Shown one piece after another: positions 29,660 through 37,193 of a stretch of 45,888 nt of DNA. The notes below the pieces were generated by a model. That model did no database searches and was not told where the DNA came from. It was given only the letters and a program-made list of their open reading frames with translations. The first letter of the stretch is position 1, and each line of letters begins with the position of its first letter. The translations under genes and the position numbers were made by a program. The stretch spans positions 1 through 45,888 of the forward strand of contig NZ_LZKU01000149.1 of assembly GCF_001672975.1 (NCBI RefSeq). Reading direction: 5' to 3'. This DNA is from Mycobacterium sp. 1465703.0 (lineage in GTDB: Bacteria; Actinomycetota; Actinomycetes; Mycobacteriales; Mycobacteriaceae).

Positions 29660-30028
29660 CTTTCCTCCAACTTGTTGTGCCCTCGTATTCGAATTGCGCC
29701 GGACTTCTCGTGCCGCCGCGTGGTCCAACTGTTAGCCGTCAACGCAAAGCGAGGTTCGGCGAACAGCACATCGATGGTGCCGGCGCAAGCATGGTCATAA
29801 GGTGTTGTTTTCAACAAATGAACGATTACCGCGGAGGCGTGGTTCGGTCGCGGCCGAGGGGCTGCTGGCCAGCGCGGGTTGCACACCGGGCCGGTCGCGG
29901 CACAAGCCGCGATGTCGGGGCACAGGTCGGCGCCCGGCGGCGGATTGGTCATCAACGGTGCGGCGTGGAATCCATTGGCTTTCGGGCGGTTCAGCAGCAG
30001 CCCGATCGCCGCCAAAGCGGGCCGGCGA
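29660..30028. other. Region without a gene between methyltransferase and LLM remnant
   Basis: Open frames on both strands here lack ribosome sites and recognisable protein sequence. The frame on the minus strand through 29880-30028 continues from the LLM remnant but is out of register with any LLM protein. A short perfect dyad (29803-29816) lies upstream of the methyltransferase and is listed separately. Confidence 0.5.
29803..29816. promoter_or_regulatory. Perfect inverted repeat, operator candidate
   Basis: TGTTG-TTTT-CAACA is a perfect 5-bp dyad with a 4-base centre, about 145 bases upstream of the methyltransferase start. Such short A/T-centred dyads are typical TetR- or MarR-type operators. 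The gene for a matching regulator is not next to it, so this is tentative. Confidence 0.35.
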
Positions 30029-30177
30029 TCAGGAACACGCGTGGTCCCACGCGCCGATCCACACGGCGCCGTAGCCGAGTGCTTCGATCTTGGCGGCGAG
30101 GCCGGTGCGATGGTGCGCAAGCAGCCATACACGAACCGAATCGGCCGAGGGCGTTTCAACGACACGTCCTCGTTCAT
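30029..30177 (-). pseudogene. Truncated, frame-shifted N-terminal remnant of an LLM gene
   Basis: Minus strand from an ATG at 30177. After a shift the frame reads HRTGLAAKIEALGYGAVWIG, which is the N-terminal strand-helix-strand of F420-type LLM proteins, and soon stops (TGA 30031-30029). Upstream, the segment around SLK...GRFG is in another frame. Nothing after the first ~50 codons survives. It begins directly downstream of the LLM gene at 30189, so a tandem LLM pair has decayed to one gene plus this remnant. Confidence 0.72.
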
Positions 30178-30188
30178 CTGCGTCGCCC

Positions 30189-31046
30189 TTACCGCTGAGT
30201 CAATGCCAGTGGCCCCGCCAATTCGGCCAGTGCCGAGACCAAGTTTTCATCCTCCGTCAGAACCTCCACGGCCACGTGGTCGGCGCCGGCGTCGAGGTGC
30301 TCCTTCAACCGCGCCGCGATTTGGTCGACGGTGCCATAAGCAACCAAAGCGTCAACCAGGCGGTCACTCCCCGGGCGGACGACTTCCTCCTCGGAAAAGC
30401 CCTGCCGCTTCCAGCTGTTGCGAAAGTTGACCAGATTGAAGTACATGTCGAGCCCCTTACCGCCCACCGCACGCGCCTCGTCGGCGTCGGTGGTCAACAC
30501 CACCTTGAGCTCGGCCGCCAGGAACGCCGACGGACCCAACAATTCCCGCGCGTGGGCGGTGTGCTCCGGTGTGGTCTGGTATGGGAATGCGCCCCCGCTG
30601 CGCTCAGCCGAAAGCTTCAGCACGCGGGGGCCCTGTGCGCCCAGTACCCGCCGGTTGGCCGGTACTCCGTACTCGTCGAGCTTGTCCAGGTATTCGACCA
30701 GTGCCTCATACGGTTTGCGGTAATCATTGATTATCTCGCGATGGCCGACGCCGATACCCAACAGGAACCGGCCGGGGTAATCCTTTCGATGCGGTGGAAC
30801 GACACGGCCACCGGTTTGGCGGGCGCCGTCCAGATGTTGGCGATTCCGGTGGCCGCCTGCAGCGTCGTCGTGGCTTCCAGAATAGGCTCCACCCAGGACA
30901 ATTCGGCCGGCGGCGAATTGCCTACCCAGATTGCCCCGTAACCCAGGGCCTCTTTCTTTGGCCTGCTGGGGCGTGACGCCGATCCCGAACGATCCGAACC
31001 GGCCGAGGTTAGGCTTGCTAGCAGAAACGGTCATAGCTTTGCTCAT
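30189..31046 (-). CDS. LLM-class F420-dependent oxidoreductase with two compensating frameshifts
   Basis: The frame is open for 285 residues. Its start (MTVSASKPNLGRFGSFGIGV) and its body from KDYPGRFLLGIGVGHREI to the C-terminus are clear LLM sequence. Residues ~32-87 are not: in the neighbouring frame the same DNA reads ALGYGAIWVGNSPPAELSW and continues as normal LLM sequence. Two bases are missing near 30951-30958 and one in a homopolymer near 30782-30785, which together keep the frame. The product as read would have lost the second and third barrel strands and may be inactive, or the sequence has indel errors. Start ATG 31046, alternatively 31034. Neighbour downstream: the LLM remnant. 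Confidence 0.8.
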   Translation of the reverse strand: MSKAMTVSASKPNLGRFGSFGIGVTPQQAKERGPGLRGNLGRQFAAGRIVLGGAYSGSHDDAAGGHRNRQHLDGARQTGGRVVPPHRKDYPGRFLLGIGVGHREIINDYRKPYEALVEYLDKLDEYGVPANRRVLGAQGPRVLKLSAERSGGAFPYQTTPEHTAHARELLGPSAFLAAELKVVLTTDADEARAVGGKGLDMYFNLVNFRNSWKRQGFSEEEVVRPGSDRLVDALVAYGTVDQIAARLKEHLDAGADHVAVEVLTEDENLVSALAELAGPLALTQR

Positions 31047-31111
31047 AAACTCAAGCCTAATCGGATCGGCATCGGCAACGCCATGTGAGAAGACACCTAT
31101 TTGCACTGCAG

Positions 31112-31159
31112 CGCAATATTTTTGGGGTGCGAGGCGTCCCCCCTCAGGGCGATATTGCG
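31112..31159. repeat. Inverted repeat CGCAATAT ... ATATTGCG with nested G/C arms
   Basis: CGCAATAT (31112-31119) pairs perfectly with ATATTGCG (31152-31159) across 32 bases, and inside it GGGG and CCCC can pair again. It lies between the end of the nitroreductase gene and the start of the LLM gene on the same strand, about 65 bases before the latter. It could be a terminator for the upstream operon, an operator, or both. Confidence 0.45.
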
Positions 31160-31251
31160 TACCAATGGGCGCGTAGTTCTTCGCGACATGTGTTGGTACT
31201 CATCGTTGGTCGGGTTGATCGACGGGGCTGAGGCGCCAAACTTGCTGCGGC

Positions 31252-31917
31252 TCACCACCGGTCGAAATGCAACACGTCGTCGAGCGGAATCCGTTTGGCA
31301 CGGTGGAAGGTCGTGCCGGTGTAGTAGGCGGTGGGGATGGTCGTGGCGTGATAGACGTTGTCGGGCAGCCCGAGGATGGCCCGCATCTCGTCGTCGGCCA
31401 TTATGGTCACCCCGGTCCACGTGGTTCCCAAGCCCCGAGAACGCGCGGCGAGCATGTAGCTCCAGGTGGCGGGCATGATCGAACTCCAATACTTGTTGGC
31501 GTTTTCGCTCGTCAGCGTGCCGTCCCCGTCGATGAGCTCAACGCACGGGATCATCAAGACGGGGACCTCGCCAATGTGTTCGGCGAGATACGCCGCACTG
31601 TCGGAGACTTTGCGTTGCTCGAGATTGCGCGCGGGCTCGTCCTTGAAGCGATCGGCGACCGCGAAAGGGGACGCGACGATCGAGTCCCAGGTGCGCCGGT
31701 ACACATCGGCAATCGCGTGACGCTGTTCGACATCGGTGACGACAATGAAGCTCCAGTTCTGCACATTGGACGACGTCGGTGCCTGCACCGCGATCTCCAG
31801 GCATTCCCGGATCAGGCCGATAGGAACCGGTTTGGTCAAATCGAGACGTTTGCGCACCGAACGGGTCGTGGTCAGCAGGGCGTCGGTGGACAAGTCGACG
31901 ATCGGGTAGTCGCTCAT
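31252..31917 (-). CDS. Nitroreductase family protein (FMN type)
   Basis: 221 residues: TTRSVRKRLDLTKPV with the FMN-phosphate-binding Arg-x-x-Arg, CLEIAVQAPTSSNVQNWSFIVV, then the WSYMLAARSRGLGTTWTG segment and ILGLPDNVYHATTIPTAYYT. These are the classical nitroreductase landmarks; members reduce quinones, nitro groups or enones with NAD(P)H. The ATG at 31917 overlaps the stop of the RidA gene as ATGA, so the two are translationally coupled and likely act in one pathway. Confidence 0.9.
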   Translation of the reverse strand: MSDYPIVDLSTDALLTTTRSVRKRLDLTKPVPIGLIRECLEIAVQAPTSSNVQNWSFIVVTDVEQRHAIADVYRRTWDSIVASPFAVADRFKDEPARNLEQRKVSDSAAYLAEHIGEVPVLMIPCVELIDGDGTLTSENANKYWSSIMPATWSYMLAARSRGLGTTWTGVTIMADDEMRAILGLPDNVYHATTIPTAYYTGTTFHRAKRIPLDDVLHFDRW

Positions 31918-32303
31918 GCCGGCAGGAAGGCGGTGGCTTCGACTTCCACCCGGATGTTGGGCCACACCAGCCCGTCGATGATGGTGAACATGGCGGCGGG
32001 TTGGTGCTGGATGATTTCTTTGCTCACCGCCAGGTAGGCGGACGCATTGTCACGGTTGGTGATCCATTGGCGCATGTAGACAATGTCGGTGAGCTTGGCG
32101 CCGGCCTTGCCGAGCGCGGCTTCGACATTGGCCCAGCACTGCCGTGCTTCGTCGGTGAAGTCCTCAGGCACGGTGCCGTCTTCGCGCACCCCGGGTGTGC
32201 CGGAGACGAAAATGTGTGTGCCGCTTCCGGATACGGCGACGGCATCGGCGTAGTGTCCGATGTGAGCGGCCACTCCGGTGAGGATCGGGGTAATGCTGGT
32301 CAT
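31914..32303 (-). CDS. RidA-family protein
   Basis: 129 residues: YADAVAVSGSGTHIFVSGTPGV, QCWANVEAALGKAGAKLTDIVYMRQWI, and the C-terminal WPNIRVEVEATAFL with the conserved Arg-x-Glu-(V/I)-Glu signature, so this copy, unlike the one at 18927, keeps the usual active-site Arg/Glu and may deaminate imines. AAGGAG is 7 bases before the ATG. It is the first gene of a coupled pair with the nitroreductase. Confidence 0.88.
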   Translation of the reverse strand: MTSITPILTGVAAHIGHYADAVAVSGSGTHIFVSGTPGVREDGTVPEDFTDEARQCWANVEAALGKAGAKLTDIVYMRQWITNRDNASAYLAVSKEIIQHQPAAMFTIIDGLVWPNIRVEVEATAFLPA

Positions 32304-32335
32304 CTCAAGGCTCCTTGGTCGTGTGGGGTTGTCGG

Positions 32336-33274
32336 CTAACTTCGTGACGTGTCTTTCGTGATGACCACTCCATTGGCCTCATGGCCTGCGACAACGTGCG
32401 CGAGAGCGGCGGCGGCTTCATCCAGGCCGCACGAACGCGGGGTCGGCATACTCAACCGGCGCGAGGCGAGAAGCGCGGTGAGGCGCTCGAGTTGAGCGCC
32501 GTCGGAACGGACGTATACCGCGGTCACGCTGATCCGGTCGGTGGATGCGGGTGCGTCGGGGGTGATGGTGGCCAGCCGGCCGCCGTCGGCAAGCGCGGTC
32601 ATTGCCGCAGCAGCACCCCCGGGGGCCGCGTTGGCGACAGCGTCGATGGAGTCCTTCGCCAACGCTCTCGCGTGCTGCGGCCACAGCGGATCGCTGTAGT
32701 CGATCACTTCGCGGGCGCCCTGCCCGCGGACTCGGTCGGCGCTGCGCGGGCTGGCGGTGGCGAGCACGTCGACCCCGCGCAGGGCGGCGAGTTGGACAAT
32801 GAGCCCGCCGGTGATTCCGCCCGCGCCGTGAACGAGCAACGTTTCTCCACCGTGCAGCGCCAACGCCTCGCCGACCACCTGCTCCGCGGTCAACGCCGGT
32901 ACCGGGAATATCGCCGCTGTCGCCCACGCGATCTCGGGCGGTTTGCGGGCGAGCGATCCGACGGGTGCGATCAGAAGCGGCGCCCAGGTGCCTTGTTCGC
33001 GCAGCGGCACCGGGTGGCACAGCACCTCACCGCCCACACTGAATCCGCCCGGGCGATCACCAACGGCCTTGATGACTCCAGCGGCCTCGACGCCAAGTGC
33101 CAGCGGCGGCCTCATACCAACGTCCCAACCGCCGTAACGAATAATGTTGTCCCAGTTGCCAACTCCGGCGGAACACATCTCGATCAGCACCTCGTCGGCC
33201 GCCAACGGTCGCGGGTCATACACTTCGAACGTCTCCACTTTGCCGCCCAGCGTGCGGACCCCCGCTACAAGCAT
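32336..33274 (-). CDS. MDR-family quinone oxidoreductase-like protein
   Basis: About 312 residues in the zinc-free MDR layout: GroES-like N-terminus (VETFEVYDPRPLAADEVLIEM ... LGVEAAGVIKAVGDR), then the Rossmann domain with LLVHGAGGITGGLIVQLAALRG. Zinc ligands are absent, as in quinone oxidoreductases and enoyl reductases. The ATG at 33274 has no ribosome site of its own; it follows by two bases the stop of a 10-codon frame with a good site (33277-33309), which suggests coupling or a lost original start. It precedes the RidA gene by 32 bases. Confidence 0.88.
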   Translation of the reverse strand: MLVAGVRTLGGKVETFEVYDPRPLAADEVLIEMCSAGVGNWDNIIRYGGWDVGMRPPLALGVEAAGVIKAVGDRPGGFSVGGEVLCHPVPLREQGTWAPLLIAPVGSLARKPPEIAWATAAIFPVPALTAEQVVGEALALHGGETLLVHGAGGITGGLIVQLAALRGVDVLATASPRSADRVRGQGAREVIDYSDPLWPQHARALAKDSIDAVANAAPGGAAAAMTALADGGRLATITPDAPASTDRISVTAVYVRSDGAQLERLTALLASRRLSMPTPRSCGLDEAAAALAHVVAGHEANGVVITKDTSRS

Positions 33275-33276
33275 GG

Positions 33277-33309
33277 TCACAGGGAGACGACCGGCCAATC
33301 GTAGGTCAT
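33277..33309 (-). other. 10-codon leader frame before the MDR gene
   Basis: From an ATG at 33309 with GAGAGGAA 5-6 bases upstream the frame reads MTYDWPVVSL and stops with TGA, two bases before the ATG of the MDR gene. The ribosome site clearly belongs to this short frame and not to the MDR start. It may be a coupling leader, or the true N-terminus of the MDR protein cut off by a frameshift. Confidence 0.4.
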
Positions 33310-33352
33310 CGTGGTTCCTCTCAAAGATCGACGTCTAACAGGATTGATTCGC

Positions 33353-34831
33353 TTAAGCACTCTTCTGTGCGTGCAGCGCCTCATTTTTCAGTATCGAGGC
33401 AAGTTCGGATTCCTGGGCGAGTAGCGGATCCCAAACCTGATTGACCGTCGGATGTGGCGCGACAGCATGGCGCAGCAGACTGACTGGGACCTTCGCGAGA
33501 ATAGCAAGGGTGGCTGCTTGAACCAGTTCGGAGAACTGCGGACCGACAAACGTCGCGCCGAGCAGTGTGTTGGTCTCGTCGTTGATGACCAGTTTCGCCC
33601 ATCCGTGGAAACCATCCCGGTAGAGGGCGAGGAATGATACCGCACCGGGGTATTGGGCGGTTCGGGTCCGCACCGCGAATCCTTCTGCTTGGGCCTGGCT
33701 TTCGGTGCGCCCCGCCCAGGCCACTTGAGGGTCAGTGTGGATAACCTGCGCAACATTGCCGGCATCACGGGCAACCAACTCGTTCTCGGACAGTTCTCGC
33801 CCCGCGGCCACGGCAACGATGATGTCGGCCACGACACGGCCGTGGTAGGTGGAGATATGAGACAACCGAGCACGCCCGGTGGTATCTCCCAGCGCGTAGA
33901 GCCAACCGCCTGTGACGCCGACCGCCTGTAGATGATCGTTCACAGAAACGATCCCGCCGTCCTGCAGGCCAACGGTTTCCAGCCCGAGGTCGTCGGTATT
34001 GGTGCGCCGTCCGGCGGCCAGGACGACCTCGTCCACCTCGATGGCCTGGCCCTGGAAGCGAGCGGTGACGGGCCCTCCCGCCACGGGGCGGACTACCGCC
34101 GACAACTCTGTCTCAAAGTGAATTGTGACGCCTTTGCTTCGCAGTGACTGCGCGACCAGCTCGCGCGCTTCTGGTTCGCAGCTGCGAAGCAGGGTGTTCT
34201 CCCGCACCAGAAGTGTCACCGCGGAGCCCAAACCGGTTAGGATGCTTGCGAACTCGACACCGACGGGGCCGCCACCCACCACCAGCGCACGAGGCGGCAC
34301 CTGCGTCATGGTGGTTAACTCCCGATTGGTCCACGGACGCGCCTCCGCCAGCCCAGGTATCTCCGGCGCGTTAGGACGAGTACCGGTGGCCAACACGACT
34401 GCATGGCGTGCGGTCAAGACGGCTTTGGTGGTATCTCCCTGGGCGTGGGCCACCCGAACCGTTCGTTCGCCGCTCAACCGGCCGAACCCGTGAAATACTG
34501 CTACACCGGCTTGCCGCAGTGACGCTGTGCGGTCTTGGTCCGAGAGGTGCTCGATGATCGCATCGCGTTTCGCGAAAACGGCCGCAACGTCGAGACCCTC
34601 GTCCGAAATAGCCTCTCGCACACCTGGAACCGCCTTCGCGAGATTGAACACCTCGATTGGGCGAAGCAGTGTTTTACTCGGGTTGCAACCCCAGTAATGA
34701 CACTCTCCACCGACCAGACGGTTCTCAACGAGTGCGACCGCAAGGCCCGCAGACGCAAGCTTGCGCACGGCGGCCACACCGCCCACCCCGCCGCCTATGA
34801 CGACCACATCGAAGTTTTCACTACCCTTCAT
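33353..34831 (-). CDS. FAD-dependent pyridine nucleotide-disulfide oxidoreductase (MerA/Lpd-like)
   Basis: 492 residues. FAD-binding VVVIGGGVGGVAAVRKL; redox-active disulfide in GGECHYWGCNPSK (C-x4-C, with HYW in place of the usual VNVG-type residues); NAD(P)-binding ALVVGGGPVGVEFASILTGLG; second FAD motif WLYALGDTTGRARLSH; C-terminal dimer interface ending AVAPHPTVNQVW with the His-Pro-x2 pattern. It lacks a heavy-metal-associated domain and the C-terminal Cys pair of mercuric reductase, so the substrate is another disulfide, quinone or thiol. It overlaps the DoxX gene by 11 bases, so they are co-translated. Confidence 0.92.
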   Translation of the reverse strand: MKGSENFDVVVIGGGVGGVAAVRKLASAGLAVALVENRLVGGECHYWGCNPSKTLLRPIEVFNLAKAVPGVREAISDEGLDVAAVFAKRDAIIEHLSDQDRTASLRQAGVAVFHGFGRLSGERTVRVAHAQGDTTKAVLTARHAVVLATGTRPNAPEIPGLAEARPWTNRELTTMTQVPPRALVVGGGPVGVEFASILTGLGSAVTLLVRENTLLRSCEPEARELVAQSLRSKGVTIHFETELSAVVRPVAGGPVTARFQGQAIEVDEVVLAAGRRTNTDDLGLETVGLQDGGIVSVNDHLQAVGVTGGWLYALGDTTGRARLSHISTYHGRVVADIIVAVAAGRELSENELVARDAGNVAQVIHTDPQVAWAGRTESQAQAEGFAVRTRTAQYPGAVSFLALYRDGFHGWAKLVINDETNTLLGATFVGPQFSELVQAATLAILAKVPVSLLRHAVAPHPTVNQVWDPLLAQESELASILKNEALHAQKSA

Positions 34832-35327
34832 CTATCCTCACTTCGGATGATCGGTACGTCCAGCCGTGCTCGGGACTGGACAAGGCGTTCGGGCTGTTTG
34901 GGTTGATGGTGCGTGGCGGCGACGTTGTGCCGAGTACCGCGTAGGCGGCGGCCGCGCTCGCCGCGGAGAAGACGCTGTAGCTCAGCGGTGATTCCACACC
35001 GAGGGACACAGCCATCGCGGTTCCAAATACTATGAGCACCAGGCAAGTCGCCGCGCCGACGAGTCTCGGCCACCAGCCGGCCAGGAGCAAGACTCCCAGG
35101 GTCGCCTCGGTTGCGGTGGCGCCCCACACAATGACGGTCAACAACCATCCAGAGGCAAACGGAACTAGCTGGTGGGTGTAGTCGGCGAAAGCAGTCATAC
35201 TCCCCCAACTACCCTGCCCAAGCGGCTTCCACCAACCGAATCGGTCGGCGACAGCGGAAAGAAAGGCGGCCGCGAGCGACAACCGCAACGCTATCCGGAC
35301 AACCCAAACCGGATCAGGCGTGCGCAT
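34821..35327 (-). CDS. DoxX/TQO-like membrane protein
   Basis: 168 residues with four hydrophobic helices: VVRIALRLSLAAAFLSAVADR, FASGWLLTVIVWGATATEAT, GVLLLAGWWPRLVGAATCLVLIVFG and SVFSAASAAAAYAVLG. The GxxF/W and TEATLGVLLLAGW pattern is that of the DoxX family, subunits or relatives of thiosulfate:quinone oxidoreductase that, in mycobacteria, join membrane oxidoreductase complexes in thiol stress. GGGAGGAG fixes the ATG at 35327. Its overlap with the disulfide oxidoreductase suggests a membrane-linked thiol redox pair. Confidence 0.83.
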   Translation of the reverse strand: MRTPDPVWVVRIALRLSLAAAFLSAVADRFGWWKPLGQGSWGSMTAFADYTHQLVPFASGWLLTVIVWGATATEATLGVLLLAGWWPRLVGAATCLVLIVFGTAMAVSLGVESPLSYSVFSAASAAAAYAVLGTTSPPRTINPNSPNALSSPEHGWTYRSSEVRIDEG

Positions 35328-35407
35328 GGACTCCTCCCGAACATAGATCATGTCGCGAAATCGCGGAGATCAAACGGTGCCAACACTTTTCATCGTTGCC
35401 ATGCGGC

Positions 35408-35842
35408 TCATTTTTTCGCGTTGTCGTCTATGGTAAGCGGCCCGTCTCCGGTATCGAGCAGGAAGACCGCGAGCAATTCGGCAGATTCGGTGGCGCTGGC
35501 ATTTTCACTGGTCGAGTGGTGCGCACCGGGGGCTTCGCTCCACGTCTCGCCGGCATGATAGACGCGTTCAGGCTCACCTTCGACTTGGCTCCGGATCGCT
35601 CCGGAGATCACGTACGCCATGATGAACGCCGACTTCGCGTGGTGGTGAGCTTCGCTCTTAGCTCCGGGTGGATAGCTCACGGAAACTGCCTCAAGTGATT
35701 TGCCCGGAACATTAGTAGGTTGATTGAACACTGGGCGCACCACCGGCTTTTGATCCGAGTTCTTCGGCGCCGGCTCGGCGCACGCCGCAAGCGCAAGTAC
35801 CACAACAGCGATCAGTGCGGTGGATAGTACTTTTGAGGCCAT
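35408..35842 (-). CDS. Cupin-domain lipoprotein
   Basis: 144 residues. A signal peptide (STALIAVVVLALAAC) ends in a lipobox LAAC with the lipid-attached Cys at ~21, so the protein sits on the outer face of the membrane. The cupin follows: VSYPPGAKSEAHHHAKSAFIMAYVISGAIRSQVEGE, with the HHH of motif 1, and YHAGETWSEAPGAHHSTSEN as motif 2. The start may instead be the GTG at 35875, which adds a more basic n-region (KLVQGKAAPK). Secreted cupins of this type occur beside oxidoreductases in mycobacteria; function unknown. Confidence 0.86.
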   Translation of the reverse strand: MASKVLSTALIAVVVLALAACAEPAPKNSDQKPVVRPVFNQPTNVPGKSLEAVSVSYPPGAKSEAHHHAKSAFIMAYVISGAIRSQVEGEPERVYHAGETWSEAPGAHHSTSENASATESAELLAVFLLDTGDGPLTIDDNAKK

Positions 35843-35909
35843 CTTTGGCGCCGCCTTCCCTTGGACAAGCTTCACAATCACTGGAGGTTCCTTCCCAGTC
35901 TCCTGCTTT

Positions 35910-36830
35910 TCAGTCTTCGACGACCCGCAGGATCGTCTTGCCTGGGATGCGCTTGCCGGGAGCGAACGCGGCGGCCGCTTCGGCGAGCGGCAGCACGGCG
36001 CCGACCACCGGCTTAAGGCGTCCATCCCGTACTCGCGCGGCGAGCCCGGCGAGCTGGGCGCGATCGGCTTCGACAAGGAAGAAAACTGCCCGTCCGTCTT
36101 GCGGCTGGGTCTTGGGCGGCTCGGCGATGGTGACCAGCGTTCCGCCAGCCCGCACCAGAGCGGCGGATCGAGCCAGGATCTCGCCACCGATCACGTCGAA
36201 CACCACGTCCACTTCTCCTGCGGCTTCCAGCTTTTCGGTCTCCAGGTCCAGGAAGGTGTGGACGCCGAGCTCCCCCGCCCGGTCTCGGTCTGCGGTCCGG
36301 CCGGTACCGATGACGCGCGCACCGACCTCGCGGGCGAGCTGCACCGCGATCGAACCAACCCCGCCCGCGGCACCGTGGATCAGCACCGTTTGTCCGGCGG
36401 CAAGACGACCGTGATCGAACAGGCCCTGCCAGGCGGCCAATCCAGAGATGGGCAGCGCCGCGGCCACAGTATGGTCGATGTCCATCGGCAGCGGTGCGAG
36501 GTTACGGGCTTCGATAGCGACGTACTCCGCCAGCGAGCCGTCGCGGGCCCAGTCGGCGAGCCCGAACACCCGCTGTCCGACAGTCAAAAGGGTGGTGCCG
36601 TAGCCCAACTCAACCACGACGCCCGACAGCTCGTGGCCGGGCACGCTCGGTGTCCGGTCGTGGCCCGCGCGGTCGATCCACGTGTGCGGCCAGTCAAGCT
36701 CCCCGGGTGTGAAACCGGCGGCGTGCACCCGCACGACGACATCGTTGTCGGCCGCCTGGGGGTAGGGCAGGTCCGTCAGAGACAGGCCGGCGACGCCGGC
36801 GTCACGATCAGAAACAGTGATGGCTCGCAT
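35910..36830 (-). CDS. MDR-family NADP-dependent quinone oxidoreductase-like protein
   Basis: 306 residues. GroES-like domain (DLPYPQAADNDVVVRVHAAGFTPGELDW ... VPGHELSGVVVELGYG) and Rossmann domain with VLIHGAAGGVGSIAVQLAREVGARVIGTGR, the typical AAGGVG loop of zinc-free MDR enzymes. It differs clearly from the MDR protein at 32336. The ATG overlaps by one base the TAA of the preceding small RGR-motif gene, so the two are coupled and read from operator C. Substrate likely a quinone or enone. Confidence 0.91.
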   Translation of the reverse strand: MRAITVSDRDAGVAGLSLTDLPYPQAADNDVVVRVHAAGFTPGELDWPHTWIDRAGHDRTPSVPGHELSGVVVELGYGTTLLTVGQRVFGLADWARDGSLAEYVAIEARNLAPLPMDIDHTVAAALPISGLAAWQGLFDHGRLAAGQTVLIHGAAGGVGSIAVQLAREVGARVIGTGRTADRDRAGELGVHTFLDLETEKLEAAGEVDVVFDVIGGEILARSAALVRAGGTLVTIAEPPKTQPQDGRAVFFLVEADRAQLAGLAARVRDGRLKPVVGAVLPLAEAAAAFAPGKRIPGKTILRVVED

Positions 36831-37075
36831 TAAAGGTCCTTCCCGCTGTGGGCTGTTGTGGTCGGGTCAGGCGCGGACTGCGGTTGTACGCTGACGAGTT
36901 CTAGGCCTAGATCACGGACCCGGTCGAGGAGCCCGTAAAGCTGTGATTGGTCGCGGATTTCACCGGTGAACACGGTTTCGGTCGTACCGGCCTCGAGGCG
37001 CATCCCTTCCAATGCGGACCCGAGCCGCTCGGTCACGCGGCCTCGAATGCAGATCCGGTACGTCGTCGACTGCAC
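36830..37075 (-). CDS. Small protein with YRI-RGR motif, unknown function
   Basis: 81 residues from the GTG at 37075, which has GGAGGG just upstream; an ATG at 37108 would add 11 residues. The core is YRICIRGRVTERLGSALEGM, TVFTGEIRDQSQLYGLLDRVRDLGLELV, a compact alpha/beta pattern. Similar short proteins precede oxidoreductase genes in mycobacteria, but I cannot name the family. It is coupled by one base to the MDR gene. A shortened relative lies at 39350-39496, and the two share promoter sequence. The conserved ATGAC frame from operator C (ATG at 37133) is out of frame here by what looks like a 2-base loss. Confidence 0.75.
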   Translation of the reverse strand: MQSTTYRICIRGRVTERLGSALEGMRLEAGTTETVFTGEIRDQSQLYGLLDRVRDLGLELVSVQPQSAPDPTTTAHSGKDL

Positions 37076-37118
37076 TTGCCCTCCGCTCGCCGGCTGTTGC
37101 GCAAGCATTCATCGACGC

Positions 37119-37161
37119 GGGGTGAGTCGTCATCACCCGGCAAGCTAAATCACCCGGGTGA
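37119..37161. promoter_or_regulatory. Composite operator C (43 bp) upstream of RGR-MDR operon
   Basis: Plus strand: GGGGTGA-N7-TCACCC with both halves intact, then the perfect palindrome TCACCCGGGTGA at 37150-37161, 11 bases after GTCATCACCC. Spacing equals that in operators A, B and D. It also lies close to the end of the PPE gene (stop at 37194) on the same strand. Confidence 0.75.
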
Positions 37162-37193
37162 CCCGATGGAAAGCAGTGTTGCGCCGCACGGTG

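Noticed and set aside
29656..30177. 173-codon minus-strand open frame
   Set aside because: It is not a protein-like sequence; in a shifted frame it contains an LLM remnant, so it is a decayed region.
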